A stretch of DNA of 64,000 bases from Astrothelium macrocarpum (GCA_021030915.1 JAGEMR010000076.1:83999-147998); one strand, 5' to 3'; shown: positions 10,504-22,835, counted from the stretch's first letter. A program made the numbers and translations. Notes: generated by a model from the letters alone, not told the origin.

Positions 10504-12387
10504 TATAATGGATATTTGCTTGTCATTTGAAAGAGATTGGATAGAAGAATCACTTGTGCATAAGCGTTCATGAGTTATTTAAAACATGGCGGCGCCATTG
10601 CGTGGGTTAGGCAGCGCAGTATACGCAAGCCATGGTGCCGCCAGTGTGCTGTGGTCCATGACGCCTCAGGGAATTTTCTCTTCTGGGCCCCGACAATGCT
10701 TGCGGCACGTTCTTGATGTCATTTGGGATGTACGGCAAATCTTACTTAATGTCGCAAAAAACCACTGACTTCTCTACATCATCAATCCAGCAACGGCCTA
10801 GGCAAAGGTTGCCTATCAAGCTTTTCCACACACGTAACGTGAGACAAAAAAAGCAGCGCATCCTCTTCGAAACTCGTGAGCGCCCCCGACTTTCAATTGT
10901 TGCTCTTTTTGGATTGACACGATTCCAGCACGTCGGAATTGAAGGCCATGCGGCTGCCCTTAAGGCTCTCACACATATGTCCTGAAATGCCCTCGTAGCC
11001 CTTGCGCGAACGATAGACAACGGATAGTCCATGCAATACATCCAGAGTGCAACTGTCTTATTGATCAAGCAAAATCTGTACAGGCATGAGACAGATGAAA
11101 TCTCTATACCTTGGGACTAAGACCGTGTTCCTACCGACATTGACCGGCGTTTCAGCATATACTTGAGCATATGAACAATTGGTATGCGATGAACCCGAAG
11201 CCACCATACTACAGTCCCAAAGCGGCAAGGATCGAGCTACCAAGATCCCATTAGTGAAGCTTCGTAATCTTCATGGAAAAAGTGTGGGGGACAGCGCCAA
11301 GGCGCGATGCTAAGACTTATCAGAGACAGTTCCCAAAAGAATCGCTTGAGTGGCAAGATGTTGGTTTTCGTCTTTAATTTAATGGTTCTAGGCAGGTGAT
11401 CCGGAACTTCCGTCATCCAGGTACGTACTGCGAGTTGAAGAATGCGCGCCGTTCCGAACTGCTGCTAGGATACGTGCCGTGCCGCGCTTTGGGACATGAT
11501 AAAGCTAAACTACCTACCTGGCTCGCAGTAGCTCATTTGTTTAGCCTAAGAGGTCACCAGGTTGTAGCAGATTGTCGATCCTTCTTCCTTCCTAGATGCA
11601 TCAGGCTTCGCCATTTCATCGTTTCGTGATGTTTGGTTGACACAAGGTCAGACGGTCCTATTCTGTGAAAAGCTGTCTATAGAGAATACCACGTACAGCA
11701 TTAGATATTAGTCCTACGGCCCAGAGCACCCTATGCGCAACGTTATGGAATCCATAGACCTATCCAAGTGTGTCATTTGGGATGGCTAAATATCTCTAGG
11801 AAAAGATCAAATTGCCACCACAGCTAATCGCATGGTTCCTCGCATTATTGCCCACAACAGTACAACCAACATAGCTATCTTCCATACAGCATGGATTCTG
11901 TAGCCAATCTTGGTCTGACCAATACAATCATTCAAGTTACTTTATTCCCTGGCAAAACCAACACAACCCCGCAATGGTTCTTGATATAATGCATTAGTCG
12001 CAGTCCCTTGGAGAACAAGATAGCCTTCATGCTGTTTTGATTCATTCCCTCGTAGCGCGATCTTTTTGTCCATCTCATACTCCCCTGGCGTAGAAAGAAT
12101 CGATTTAGCCGCTTCAAGTTTACCTTCATTCTCACTGAGCCACTATGACGCGTTTGTTTCTCTTTTCTGCTGAGCATTTGTTTAGTTGCTGGCATTCGAT
12201 CATAGACTGCCGAAGACGTCCGGATACATTGCGGCAACAAATTCGGCCTAGGCTGGAATAGATGTTGTAGATAAATCAATGGCTGGGTCTCTTTAAGATA
12301 CATGTGCAAACGTACAAGCCTCTTCCTTGCCCATGGAGCACTGAATCTCAATCCTCAATATAAAAGTCCGTTTTCCCTTCGAGTATC
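10504..12387. other. Long intergenic region, no supported gene
   Basis: 1.9 kb with only scattered short frames on both strands, none with recognisable sequence or splice logic. A TATAAAAG box at 12359-12366 lies just upstream of the rhodopsin-domain gene start at 12388. Confidence 0.5.
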
Positions 12388-13731
12388 ATGACGTGGGTCT
12401 TGAATGCCTCGCCGGAGGTCAACGACCGGTCAACCTATCCTAAAATCGTGGCCTCGTCTATCGCTATGACCGTACTCATGGTGCTAGTCGTATCTCTTCG
12501 GGCGTATGTTCGTATTCGAATGGTGAAGAATCTGGGAAAGGATGATTTTGTCATCTTCTTTTGTATGGTATGTTAACCCAATGGTTCAGCCCATCCGTAC
12601 CAGCTGAATATTCCAAGGTAATTGGCGTCGCCTATGCGGCCATTGCTATCGTTCAGACGCGCTATGGTCTGGGACTACCTCCAAATCTCCGACCAGCGGC
12701 TGATCTTAGAGTTTTCACTCTGGTACTTTGGAAACATGCGATAGCCGGGTTTCCAGACTAACAGGGCTTACTAGGTAAACTACTCGGGGCGTGTGCTTTA
12801 TTATGTTGGAGTCGCCAGTTTCAAAGTCGCTCTCTGTGTCATATACCTCCGGATGACAACTGGAAGCCAAGTCCGTACTTATCGAATGATCATATGGGCC
12901 GCCATGGCTTTAACAATCAGTTCGCACATGGTCGCTGCTCTTGTCCTGCTGCTAAGATGTAGACCGGCGGTTAAGAACATAGATCCATCGGTGCCCGGAA
13001 CGTGTTTTCCTACAGCTCCACTCTATTATGGAACTTCCATGACTACGATTATCTGTGATTTGATTCTGTTTCTTCTTCCCGTCCCTCTTGTCTCGAAGCT
13101 GCAACTAAACAAGAGGCGAAAATACGGGCTCATTTTTGCTTTTTCTCTTGGGATTCTGACCACAATGTGCTCGATCTTCCGCATAGCGCAAGTACCCGCC
13201 ATAGTAAAAGACATGGACTCGACCGGTCTAATCATGTGGGCGGTTCTTGAAATTGACGTTGGTGTAAGTGTTACCATGCATTTGGTTCGTGCCTCTTGGC
13301 TATAGGGACGAAATCACAAGTGGTTGAAAATCTGTTTTTGCCTTGGAGTCGGCTTGATCCATCTAATGTTTTGACCTTACTCGCAGATTATTACAACTTC
13401 TCTCGTCACGCTCGGACCTCTAGTGTCGGTGTTTAAAAACGCTTTGGCACCGCACTCATCGACGAGCTACCGTAGTAAGGGCGTTATCTCGGACCATGCA
13501 ATCCACATGGAGCCGTTCACCAAGAAATCCCTAACGAGCAATCGTGCCGCAGTCTCTGCCGTCACAGAATACAGTCATGATTCGCAAGAGAAGATACTGT
13601 CCCCTCCAGATGAAAGGAATAAGAGCGTGGAAACGTACGATAGGAGCCAGGATATTCGGAAAACGACTGATATAGATGTTGAAAGTATTCCACGAACGGA
13701 TTACAAAGACTGGACTCGATTGTATGATTAG
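12388..13731 (+). CDS. SAT4/Pth11-type rhodopsin-domain integral membrane protein, 4 exons
   Basis: Exons 12388-12567, 12618-12722, 12775-13263 and 13387-13731 are all joined in phase 0 and give 372 aa. About seven hydrophobic segments are seen, including IVASSIAMTVLMVLVVSLRAYV, VLYYVGVASFKVALCVIYLR, IIWAAMALTISSHMVAALV and TTIICDLILFLLPVPLV. The motif YLRMTTGSQVRTYRMIIW between segments and the LPVPLVSKLQLNKRRKYGL loop are typical of this large fungal family. The cytoplasmic tail (about 110 residues) is Ser/Lys-rich. The family includes Pth11-like putative receptors but most members have no known ligand. Exon boundaries fit GTATGT, GTACTT and GTAAGT donors. Confidence 0.88.
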
Positions 13732-13944
13732 TTTAAAATAATAAAGAATTTTGATTGAGCTCCATCATCACTCGGCAGTGAGGAATATTTGGCGATATCG
13801 GGGGGTGTAAATCGATAGATCTAAGAGCTTTGTTAGATTAAGAACACCAGGCGAGAAGATGTCGATCCATACTGGCTGAAAATAAAAGAATGCGAGCAAG
13901 GGCAGTAGTATGTGTTCAACTAAGCCGCATTGTCATGGTACGTT

Positions 13945-14176
13945 CACCAGTGGCTGCAATGAGAAATGTCACGGGCGATCGCTAGACACCACCCCCCCCG
14001 AAGGCCTCATATGGAGGAACCCATACCATTCCAAGCCACTTGAGCCTGTCGATAATTCATCATGATATATTTTTTGAGGTTTTCTTATTTCTTATTGATG
14101 AGGATCTCCCTAAGAGGCGTGTGGTCATTATGGCTTTCACGGTCGCAGGTGACATTTTTAATTGCAAGTGCTGCTG
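13945..14176. repeat. MITE-like inverted-repeat element (copy 1)
   Basis: The left end CACCAGTGGCTGCAATGAG with AAATGTCAC matches the terminal repeat of the well-preserved copy at 48202. The right arm carries the inverted counterpart (GGTGACATTTTTAATTGCA) near 14146-14165, with GAGGATCTCCCTAAGAG inside. The length, about 232 bp, agrees with the 235-bp reference. There is no coding capacity. The target duplication is not recognisable. Confidence 0.65.
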
Positions 14177-14270
14177 GGCTCAACATACGAAGGCTCTGTA
14201 GCGATTTTGGCTTGTCACAGGTCTTCGAAACAAGGCGCGTACAAAAGTGCCGGGATCTGAACTGGCTTCA

Positions 14271-15026
14271 CTAAACTCGCGATCGAGGACGTAGTCCGGC
14301 GCGTCGAGGTACTTGAGCTTCTTCATCACTTTTGGAGTGCAGGTTTCTAGCTTGCTTGTGATGCTTGGCACTCTTAGAAACTGTTGACGTCTCTTTTTGT
14401 CTTCTCATGGATTTCTTCTTGGGCATCTCAAGCGAGTCTGATTGTGCAGAGAATTTCCCGTCCGCCAAGTCCTTCACAAGCGCATCAATGCGTTTGGCAC
14501 GGGTCGATGGATTAGCTGTGTGCACACGCAATAGAACATGATAGCGTCCGGTCTTATTCAAGCCTTCGAAGATTGAAGTGGCAGCAGGGTCCTTGGCTAG
14601 AACAGAGGCAAAATCATCAGGAACTGTAATAGTCGCAGGCCCGGCATATGCGCGATCCCAGCGGCCATCTGCTTTGGCAGCGTCGACCGCAGCCATCCCA
14701 GCTGGACGCATTCGACCAGTGTCTGTAAGTCGTGCGATTGTCTCGACATTCTTCTTTGACCAGAGACTCTTCGAGCGGCGTGCAGTATATCGTGACAGAT
14801 ACCATTGATCATCGAATGGCTTGCCCTGGCCATTGATCCAGCCAAAGCATAGAGCAACTTCAGTGGCTTCTTCGGATGAAATTGAAGGGATGCCAGAAGA
14901 CTTCCTTGCTAGCTTCAAGTAAATTCCCGGGGATTTTGCATGTTCTCGGTCAAGGAATGCCTCAAACTCGTTTGCGGAGCTGAAAGGATGGATAGGCAAA
15001 TCGGATGGCGGAACGTTGGTGGTCAT
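14271..15026 (-). CDS. YdeI/OmpD-associated family protein
   Basis: The 251-aa intronless frame begins MTTNVPPSDLPIHPFSS. Its first about 190 residues match the YdeI (bacteriocin-protection / OmpD-associated) domain pattern seen in bacteria and fungi: FEAFLDREHAKSPGIYLKLARK, ALCFGWINGQ, and YTARRSKSLWSKKNVETIARL. The C-terminal about 60 residues are basic (KKKSMRRQK, KHHKQARN, PRRAGLRPRSRV) and could serve in nuclear or RNA/DNA association, but that is inference. The biochemical role in fungi is unknown. A MITE-like element lies 95 bp downstream. Confidence 0.85.
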   Translation of the reverse strand: MTTNVPPSDLPIHPFSSANEFEAFLDREHAKSPGIYLKLARKSSGIPSISSEEATEVALCFGWINGQGKPFDDQWYLSRYTARRSKSLWSKKNVETIARLTDTGRMRPAGMAAVDAAKADGRWDRAYAGPATITVPDDFASVLAKDPAATSIFEGLNKTGRYHVLLRVHTANPSTRAKRIDALVKDLADGKFSAQSDSLEMPKKKSMRRQKETSTVSKSAKHHKQARNLHSKSDEEAQVPRRAGLRPRSRV

Positions 15027-15556
15027 TGTGGGCCTTGTTCTTGGTCTGTCGATAGCCTTGTTGTACGTAGGAGTTAAGGTAGTCTTTTCAGCTCAATGCA
15101 TAACCAAGTCAATGCACGCGCGCTCTATTCCGGATCGGGTCAAAAGTTGGATGCTTGGATCTTTTTGGCTAGTGTATTCTTAGACATCCGTTTTAGTCGA
15201 CATTTTAGTTTGTTCTTAGTTTCCTTTCTAATATTTTAATTTTATTTACGAAGCAAATTTGTATTGTTGTTATAATTACGATGTTGAAGAGTATTACACA
15301 ATGGCACGCTCACTAATGAACACTGGGGTGCTGTAGTGGACTACTTGAATGCTATGGCGCGGTCGAGATAGCTAATTGTCAATCCTAATCATGGCTTAAA
15401 CCTTTATTTGTCTGGCTCCCCAAATAATGCACTTGCACTTCAATAAATCGTATTAGGAAATGATGCTCTTTGCTGTTCATATTCATCAACGATTTGGAGA
15501 GACCTCGATTGGTAGAGCTGTTTCGTAGTTCCTTGTCGTAATCTCGGAAACCGCTG
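15027..15556. other. Intergenic region, AT-rich
   Basis: No supported gene. Bases 15200-15300 are AT-rich (TTTCTAATATTTTAATTTTATTTACG). The segment next to 15027 presumably carries the promoter of the YdeI-like gene. Confidence 0.4.
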
Positions 15557-15775
15557 CACCAGTGGGTGAGCTAAAAATTGTCACTTCTGAGATTAGGAAA
15601 GACCCTAATACCGTCACAATGTATCCTACATAATTGGATTTATTATTCAAGGAAATTGTTTTAAGAGTTATATTAATGGTTATGATTGAGGACCCCCTTA
15701 ACGTATATAGAGTAGTATATCTTTCTCGCTGTCTTCCACCAATTTTTATCTGTTCAGAATCACCCCAGAAGTGGC
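15557..15775. repeat. Degenerate MITE-like element (copy 2)
   Basis: The left end CACCAGTGGGTGAGCTAAAA followed by ATTGTCAC is clearly related to the 48202 reference terminus. The right end is weaker: CAATTTTTATCTGTTCAGAA then CACCCCAGAAGTGG near 15740-15774 looks like an eroded inverted copy. The length of about 219 bp is consistent. It ends 38 bp before the stop of the ankyrin gene. Confidence 0.45.
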
Positions 15776-15812
15776 ATTTTTGGCTCAGGGGTTGGTGGCT
15801 GGTCTCGTCGGA

Positions 15813-16874
15813 TTATTCCGATTCTTCAGTCTCATCAGGGCTATCCTCATACATATCTGGATTCTTGGCTTTGTCCTCTTCCAGCGAATCTTGTTGGAGT
15901 GCTGCCAAGCAAGCTGGCTCATTTCGATGAGGATCATGGAGTGCAGCATACTGCAGCAAGATCTCCATAGGATCTCGCACTCTGCATCTCGCCGCAAAGT
16001 CATAAGCAGTATCACCATAGTGATCTTTTGCATTCGGATCCGCGCCATGCTGAAGCAGCCAATGAAGTTTATCCAGCTGTGGTTCGACAATCATAGCCCA
16101 CTCAAGTGGCGTATAGCCTCGATCATACGCCGACTTATTCCGGCGCATGTGATCGGGATTGAACCAGTGACTGTATGCGTTAATGTCACAGCCTTGTTCG
16201 AGAAGGAACTCCATCATCGACTGCCATTGAGAATTCGTCATGGAATCCCGAAAAGCATTGCTGTGTTTCAGGTCTCCGCCAAAGGAAATCATGAGCTTGA
16301 CTACCTCAAGTGATGAACAAGAGGTGGCATATTCCATTGGGGTGCGGTCTCTCCTACTTCTAACATTTGGATCCGCGCTATGCTCAAGCATCCATTTGAC
16401 AAGCTCCAGACTTTGGACGAGGAAGCAAAGTGTTGTTTGTCCTGTGTCATTGATGCTTCTAGAAAATTCCGCTTCGCTGTTGATGTCCCAGCCGTGTTCA
16501 AGCATGGTTTCCAGTATCGCAATGGTGGTATGTGCAGGCCTCCGGGGTATATTGCACGTTTCCACTTGAGACACGTCACCGCCATTTGCCAATAAGTGAG
16601 ACAAAATATCGGGCTTTCCACTATCAATAGCATTTTGAATGGCATCTCTGAGCAAAGCATGGCTTGATCTCGGCTCGTTTGTATCAAGCAACGGCCGTGC
16701 TGAAGTTTGAAGAACACGATTGATCCCTTCTAAATCACTTTCAAGGACCAAAGTCTCGATTTCATGCTTCAGGGCGGAGTCTTTGACTTCCTCGAGGGCT
16801 CTCTGAAGTGCATGAGCAGAAGTCTCTCCAACTTCAGCATTGTTAAATTGATCTTCGTGCGCGCGGCCTCGCAT
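15813..16874 (-). CDS. Ankyrin-repeat protein
   Basis: The 353-aa intronless frame has at least five ankyrin-like units from about residue 70 onward: LLRDAIQNAIDSGKPDILSH, LVKWMLEHSADPNVRSRRD, EVVKLMISFGGDLKHSNAF, SMMEFLLEQGCDINAYSHW, and KLHWLLQHGADPNAKDHYGD. The N-terminus (1-65) is helical and charged and the C-terminus acidic (EEDKAKNPDMYEDSPDE). Ankyrin arrays bind proteins; no catalytic domain is present, so no function can be given. Confidence 0.85.
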   Translation of the reverse strand: MRGRAHEDQFNNAEVGETSAHALQRALEEVKDSALKHEIETLVLESDLEGINRVLQTSARPLLDTNEPRSSHALLRDAIQNAIDSGKPDILSHLLANGGDVSQVETCNIPRRPAHTTIAILETMLEHGWDINSEAEFSRSINDTGQTTLCFLVQSLELVKWMLEHSADPNVRSRRDRTPMEYATSCSSLEVVKLMISFGGDLKHSNAFRDSMTNSQWQSMMEFLLEQGCDINAYSHWFNPDHMRRNKSAYDRGYTPLEWAMIVEPQLDKLHWLLQHGADPNAKDHYGDTAYDFAARCRVRDPMEILLQYAALHDPHRNEPACLAALQQDSLEEDKAKNPDMYEDSPDETEESE

Positions 16875-17462
16875 AGAGTATTTGAAAATCTATTCGCGCT
16901 TGTGAGTGAATGTTTGTCGCATGTATGTGAAGATTGTCGTTAAGAGTGGACATAGATGCTGATATGTGTTTTCACTATCTGCTACCTTTAGCTGTGCGGC
17001 ACATGACAGCGTCACAGCTCACACGCCATCCCCAAACAGAAGAAGGGTGATCTCGCAGCCAATACATCCAGCTGGATGTACAAACATGACACACAAGTAG
17101 TCTGAGGTGTTGATCAGATCATCCTGGAAAGAGGCAGAGCGCTTAAATTTCGCAATATAGCAATCTTGGTACAGCTTCTGACAAAACAGATGCAAGGTGT
17201 CATGGTAAGACCGCCAGAAAGACTGTATGGATCGCGTTATATAATATTAAAATAGTTAGAGTCAAGAAAAGTACTAAAATAGTATTAAAATAACAAATTA
17301 AAATTGCTTGTCGAGACTGAGAAGATTTTGTGCCTGCGCTAGACTGCTAGCGTAGTTATGTAATAAGATCAGATTAGATATCGCTCCCTCGGCTTCAATT
17401 ACATTAGTTTAAAGCCGAATCAACTTTAATCTAATTCTGCTTTAGATGGTGGAGGATAATAT
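16875..17462. other. Intergenic region with AT-rich stretch
   Basis: No gene supported. 17230-17310 is AT-rich with repeated TACTAAAATAGTATTAAAATA motifs; the rest looks like ordinary intergenic DNA. Confidence 0.4.
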
Positions 17463-19182
17463 CTAATCCGCCTCGATTCTGGTCTTTGTATGAACCTCCA
17501 AGCTGTATCTTGCAAATGCACTCTTCCGACGCAGATCCCTGCTATACCGATACATTATCACAGGTGCGATACCAAAAAGCGTCGCGATGGCCGAAAGAAT
17601 AGAGGTAGCCACATTAGCGGGAAGTTTATACAAAACATATGCGATGAGAGGAGCAAGTCCCGAGATGATTGCGCGGACGAATGCCAATGCTGCAAACGCT
17701 GACGCAGCATAAACGGTATAAGAATCGGCCAAATATCCGCTTAATGTATAGGCAATTTCGTTGACTGCAAAACCAACGAAAATTAAGCCGATAGTTGGGA
17801 CAATCCAGGAGAGATGCTGGATTGCGGGTGGTATAGTCCAAGAAAACCACCATAAACCTATAGCTAGAGCTGGAATAGCAAAGAAAAAGCCCATCAACTT
17901 GTCTTCTGGCTCCAGTGGTTCGTACTTTCTCCTGCGCTTCTTCGCTACCCTCAAATCCCAAAGTCTAGGAAGAATAGTGAAGGCTATACCAATGACCATG
18001 GCCAAGGATGGAAGAGACGCACTCGTGCTCGAGAGGCCAATGGTGACATAGACCTTGGTCAGTACTTCTGTAAAAAGATAAATGATACCCCAAGCAATGG
18101 CAGTCAGCGTGGTGACCATGATGACAAGAGGTTCCGATACTAAAAGTCTGGCTGGTCTAATGAGGACTACCTCGACTAGCATCTTCTTGTTTGCGACGGC
18201 ATCATGGTTTTCGCAAATGAGTTCTTTGCCGACAACTTTTCGGAGTCTTTGCACTTTTCTACTCAATAAAAGACTGGGCCTGCTTTCCTGAACGCCAGTG
18301 ACCAGGAGTGTCAACACAGCTGTGCCTATAGCTGCACTATAATATATCCAGCGCCTGAGGACATTAGCATTACTGATTCCGAACCGACTCTGTTCCGTAA
18401 ATTGCAGAACATACCATCCGCAAGTTATTCCAATATATGTACCATAAATCGGGCCAACGACCAAAGCCGCTGTTGAGAAAGCATTCCAAGCAAGGACCAG
18501 CCATACTCGGTGTCTGCTGTTAAACATGTCTTCCACAGAGCCGGCAATCACAACAGAAGGGACAGCGGATGCAAATCCTGTAATGAATCGGCCGACAAAG
18601 ACACCAGCGATGGAAGGGACAATACCAGTAATTAAGCAAAACACGGAAAAGATCGCGCTGGACCAGATATAAAGGTGTCGTCTTCCGAATGACTCGGAAA
18701 AGGGAGGAATGATAAGACCACCGAGGGCCTGACCCAGCTGGTACATTAAGCTAAAGGCGAAGAGAGACATGAGCGTATCAGTCCCATACTCTTTGCCAGC
18801 GAGAAGAGCAGCGGACGGCTACACAACATAGACAAATGTATTAGCAAATATTGGTGCTAGTAAGAATTGGAATCCCTGCACTACAGCGATAGCAGAGCCA
18901 TAGATTCCTTACCCCTGTGGTACTAATTACCGTTCTACGCAACTCCTTGTAAGTATGACATATCCAGATCTGGATGATTAGAACTCACGTGTAGAACTCT
19001 AACAAGATGATTGTCGTGGTATCGAAGAGCTTTCTTGCGCTTGACCAGTTCCTGGGGTGGTCGCAGCAATCTTTTCGCCAAGTAATACTCGAGCTATTGG
19101 AAGGGGAGCGCTCTACACCATGTTCAATCAATAAATCATCGAGCGATTTTGACATGGCCTTGGAAGCTTGTGGGGAAATCAT
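17463..19182 (-). CDS. MFS multidrug-type transporter (DHA1-like), 4 exons including a 22-nt exon
   Basis: Exons 19182-18989, 18934-18913, 18818-18415 and 18354-17463 give 503 aa in frame. The second exon is only 22 nt but restores the family segment LLEFYT|TVISTTG|PSAALLAGKEYG. The 60-nt third intron (GTATGT...CTCAG) has no stop and could be retained without a frameshift. DHA1 features are the N-terminal DHPRNWSSARKLF before the first membrane helix, motif A-like PPFSESFGRRHLYIW, and about 12 hydrophobic segments. The start may be the ATG at 19182 or an in-frame ATG nine codons later (MSKSLDDLL). It probably exports small molecules by proton antiport at the plasma membrane; substrate unknown. 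Confidence 0.88.
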
Positions 19183-20009
19183 CCACCATAGGCCTCAGAG
19201 GATCACCTATGATCTTTTACTACTTGGTTCTTATGATCGGTCAGTGTCGTGATGGTCCCCATTTCAGTGATGAACTCTTGGAGAGAACGGATCATCTGGA
19301 GCAGTTCCAACATCATACATCATCGAACTTGATGACAACAGGCGGCAATATTTCGGACACTACAAGAGTGTCTCTGAAGGGATTTGGAGAATTGCGGGTC
19401 TTGTGAAAGAAGAAACGTCTTACTTTCCGCGTCTGAGGGCACCCGTTAAGTAACTGCTTCGTTAGCAGAGGCTAACATCAATGTTATGACGTTACGAGAA
19501 GTCTTCTCATTGATTGAATAAATCTACACATAGCGGATATCGTTTGATCTCGGTCGTGTTCGGGAAGACTATTCCGTCAAGCATCTAGCTAGCGTTTTAG
19601 CCAAGTCTTGCATATGCGCCGCGAGGATGAGATGTGTTCTAGCCCCATCATCGTGTACTCGATTCTCAAAAGGCTGTGGGTGTGTTTCGAGATCGTGATA
19701 TACCTAAAATTATTAAACGTTGACGAAGATAATCTGAATCATCAGCTGAGCCCACACTAACCACACTTGTCGCCTGTTTCTGTCTTCAATATGCGGACTT
19801 GGGGAGTAATCGAAGCTGACATAATTTTTGTGCAGCAGCAGACGTCATTTCTCTACCTTATATCTTATTCCCATTGCCAAATGTGGCATTCTCCTGTCTT
19901 ATGTCTTATTTCCATTCCAACAGGCATCATTTCTCCGGCTGATGTGTTATTGGCACTGCAGTAGGGTCGGCGCGGTTACCGAATGCTTCTTCTTTTTTTT
20001 TTTCCTTTG
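19183..20009. other. Intergenic region between transporter and AT-rich block
   Basis: No supported gene. GC content is ordinary until about 19990, where a T-run (19991-20004) precedes the AT-rich block. Confidence 0.4.
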
Positions 20010-22366
20010 TTAGTGCCGTTGCGGCATGACAGATGCAATTGCAATGTGTTTCGTAAAGTCTCGAAATCGGATGCGCCCAGGAAGCAGAGGTCTTAAGAAT
20101 TGCTTTTTTATGAATTGATATGCAAATTCATGCATATACACGGATCGTGAATAATTCAGAATAAATTCATAAATTTCAGCCGTAGAAGAAAATTCTGCAT
20201 CTTTCATTTCGTACATTTGATTGAAATCAAATAAATATGAAATCGTCGTTTTCTAATTCAATTGAATCATTTGAAGCCATTTCTATCCGAAAATCTCAAA
20301 AAACAATTTCAAATCTTCATTTCTTTTTTCGTGAATTGTATGAAGGCGAGCCGATATATAAAGACAATCGAAAGATCTTCTATTATCGAGAATATTCATA
20401 TAATCATTCCATTCATACGAATTTTCATAAATATCTTTTACGAATTCATAAAATTGATTATAATATTCAATTATCTCATATAAAAGAGATGGCTGATCAA
20501 TAAATGATCCGTTTATATGAAAAAATGATCAATCGCGATATAAATAAACTAAAAGAATTGGAAATAAAATTGTATAAAAAAAAATTTTAAAAATAAATTA
20601 TTTAAAAAATATTGATGAGATTGGTTATTGTATATGATCTATCTCATATCTTTGTATAATGGCCTGAATTTTACGCTTTTTGTCAATTATTAAATTCTAA
20701 AATAATCAATATTTTATCAATAATATTTTAAATTTTTATTTTTTTAATTGATCAAATTTTTGATAAATAATAAACCATTATACGAAATTATTTTAACAAA
20801 ATTTTGACAAATATTCATATTTCATTAGACGTTTGAATTTCACCTAACCAATATCTCCTTTTAGACGTTTATATTTATTGAATGGATTCTCATTATCAAT
20901 TTTAATGAATTCTTTTAGAATTTCGTACGATCTTTGGGTATTTTAAAAAAAATTAATGAATAATTCTTCAATCTTTTTTTGAAAAATATTATTTCATTTT
21001 TAAATTTAATATTATTATTGGCGATAATTCTTTAATTAATGATACGTTTTATTATTTTATTAATGATTATTTAAAAAATCGAAGAATTCCATAAAATATT
21101 CGTATGAAAAGAATATATTATTAAAATTATATTTTTAATTTTATTATTCAAGATTTTTTTTTCAAAAAAAATTCGGAAATTGATTTAATTCAATTATATG
21201 AAGAATTGGAAAATTAAAATTAATAATTTGATAAGAAAGATCAGATATAAAATATTCAAAATAGAAATAATTAATTTCGAATTTTAGATATTTTGGAAAA
21301 ATTTCATAATATTATTATTCATAATCATAATTCATTAAAATGAATAAAAGATTTTCGAAAATATATTAATTATATGATTTTTATGAATAATTATATAAAA
21401 TAGAATTTTTGATATATTTTATTTTCAATTATTTTTATTTATGAATCTGAAATTATAACGTATATTTAAAATTATATTAATGATCTTGAATAAAATGAAT
21501 TTTCTATTTAAAAATGGCAAAATTTTTATATGATTAAATAATTTTTTGAATCATTTCATTTTATAATATTAAAATTATAAGATTTTATTGGCGGATTTGA
21601 ATAAATATTATTTATAATAAATAATCTCTTTCATTATATAGAACGATCTTTTATAAATATTTATATAAAATGATGATAAAATAATTTATAAATTTTAATT
21701 TTCTCATAAAAATAATAAAAAATTTTATATTCGAATTCAACGATATTAGAAGAAATATAATATATATTACGAATTTATAAATAATTTTTCATATTATATA
21801 ATAATTTTGATTTTTTATTTTCATTATTATATAAATTATTTTAAAAAAATATGATAAAAATCATAGATTGATTTAATTTTAAAAAATATTCGAAATTTTT
21901 GAATCAAATTTTGAAATTAATATCAAAAAATTTCGTACGAAATAAAAAATTAATTCTGCCGATTTCCAAAAAAAAAATTAATAATAAATCGATTCAATAT
22001 TTTAATAAATGAAATTTTTATTGAAATTTTTATAAAGGATATATAAAATAAATATAATATTTATTACAAAATAATCAATTTAAAATTTCAAAATATGATA
22101 ATTTTAGAATGATGATATCAAAAAAATCAAATCGTATAATGGCCAATTCTTTTCAAATTTATAATAAAGATTTTTTCCATTTTAATAATGAATGATGAAT
22201 CTGAAAGAATTTTTTCTGATATTTATCATATAATTTCATAAAATCGTACGAAATTTATTCCAAAAAATATTGAAAGAATTCAATATTTGAAGAATTGGAT
22301 TTATAATAAATTTTAAAAAAAGATAAATTCGTATGAAAAAAACGAATTAATTGAATGGAAGAATTG

Positions 22367-22835
22367 ATGGTTGAATAGCTGATTGAGTAGTTGGCAGAAC
22401 GTATGGACGAACAGCTGGTTAAAAAGCCGATTCAGCAGCTGGCCGAACAGCTAAAATAGCAGGATCAGCTGCGGGATATGAAGGTGGTGGAATGTTCAGA
22501 AGAGCAGATGGCGGAGGAGGTGGAGAAATAAAAACGTACGAAACGGAAGGCGGTGCAATAGAAGAGGAGCTGGCGGAGAGGAGTTGGCGGAACGGCTAAC
22601 GGAGCGTTTGGACGAGCAGCTGGCTGAATAGCTGGCGGAACGTGTGGACGAGCAGCTGGCTAGAGAGCCGATTCAGCAGCTGGTTGAGCAGCTGGTTGAG
22701 CAGCTGGATCAGCTGCTGGATATGGAGGTGGTGGAACGTTCGGACGAGCAGCTGGCTGAGGAGCTGGCGGAACGGCTGATGGAGCGTCTTGATGAACAGC
22801 TGGCGGAACAGCTGATGGAACATTTCTTCCACTGA
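22367..22835 (-). repeat. GC-richer island of duplicated Pro/Ala (or Glu/Gln/Leu) coding repeats inside the AT block
   Basis: Two related halves of about 230 bp (22367-22605 and 22606-22835) share GCCGATTCAGCAGCTGG, GGATCAGCTG and GGATATGAAGGTGGTGGAA-type blocks, and each half is built from shorter GAGCAGCTGGCGGAACG-like units. On the minus strand one frame reads as Pro/Ala-rich repeats (PNVPPPPYPAADPAAQPAAQ); on the plus strand as Glu-Gln-Leu repeats (DEQLAEELAERLMERLDEQ). Both are interrupted by stops. It looks like a repetitive coding segment of a dead element or gene that escaped most of the AT drift. No function is assigned. Confidence 0.55.

Noticed and set aside
20237..20503. 88-codon frame within the AT-rich block
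   Set aside because: Only Lys/Ile/Tyr/Asn-biased residues from A/T codons; no family similarity and no initiation context.
22644..22835. Glu/Gln/Leu-rich 63-codon frame taken as a coiled-coil gene
   Set aside because: The same bases read as Pro/Ala repeats in another frame and as Leu-rich in a third. The low-complexity repeat creates open frames in several phases, so no single protein is supported.
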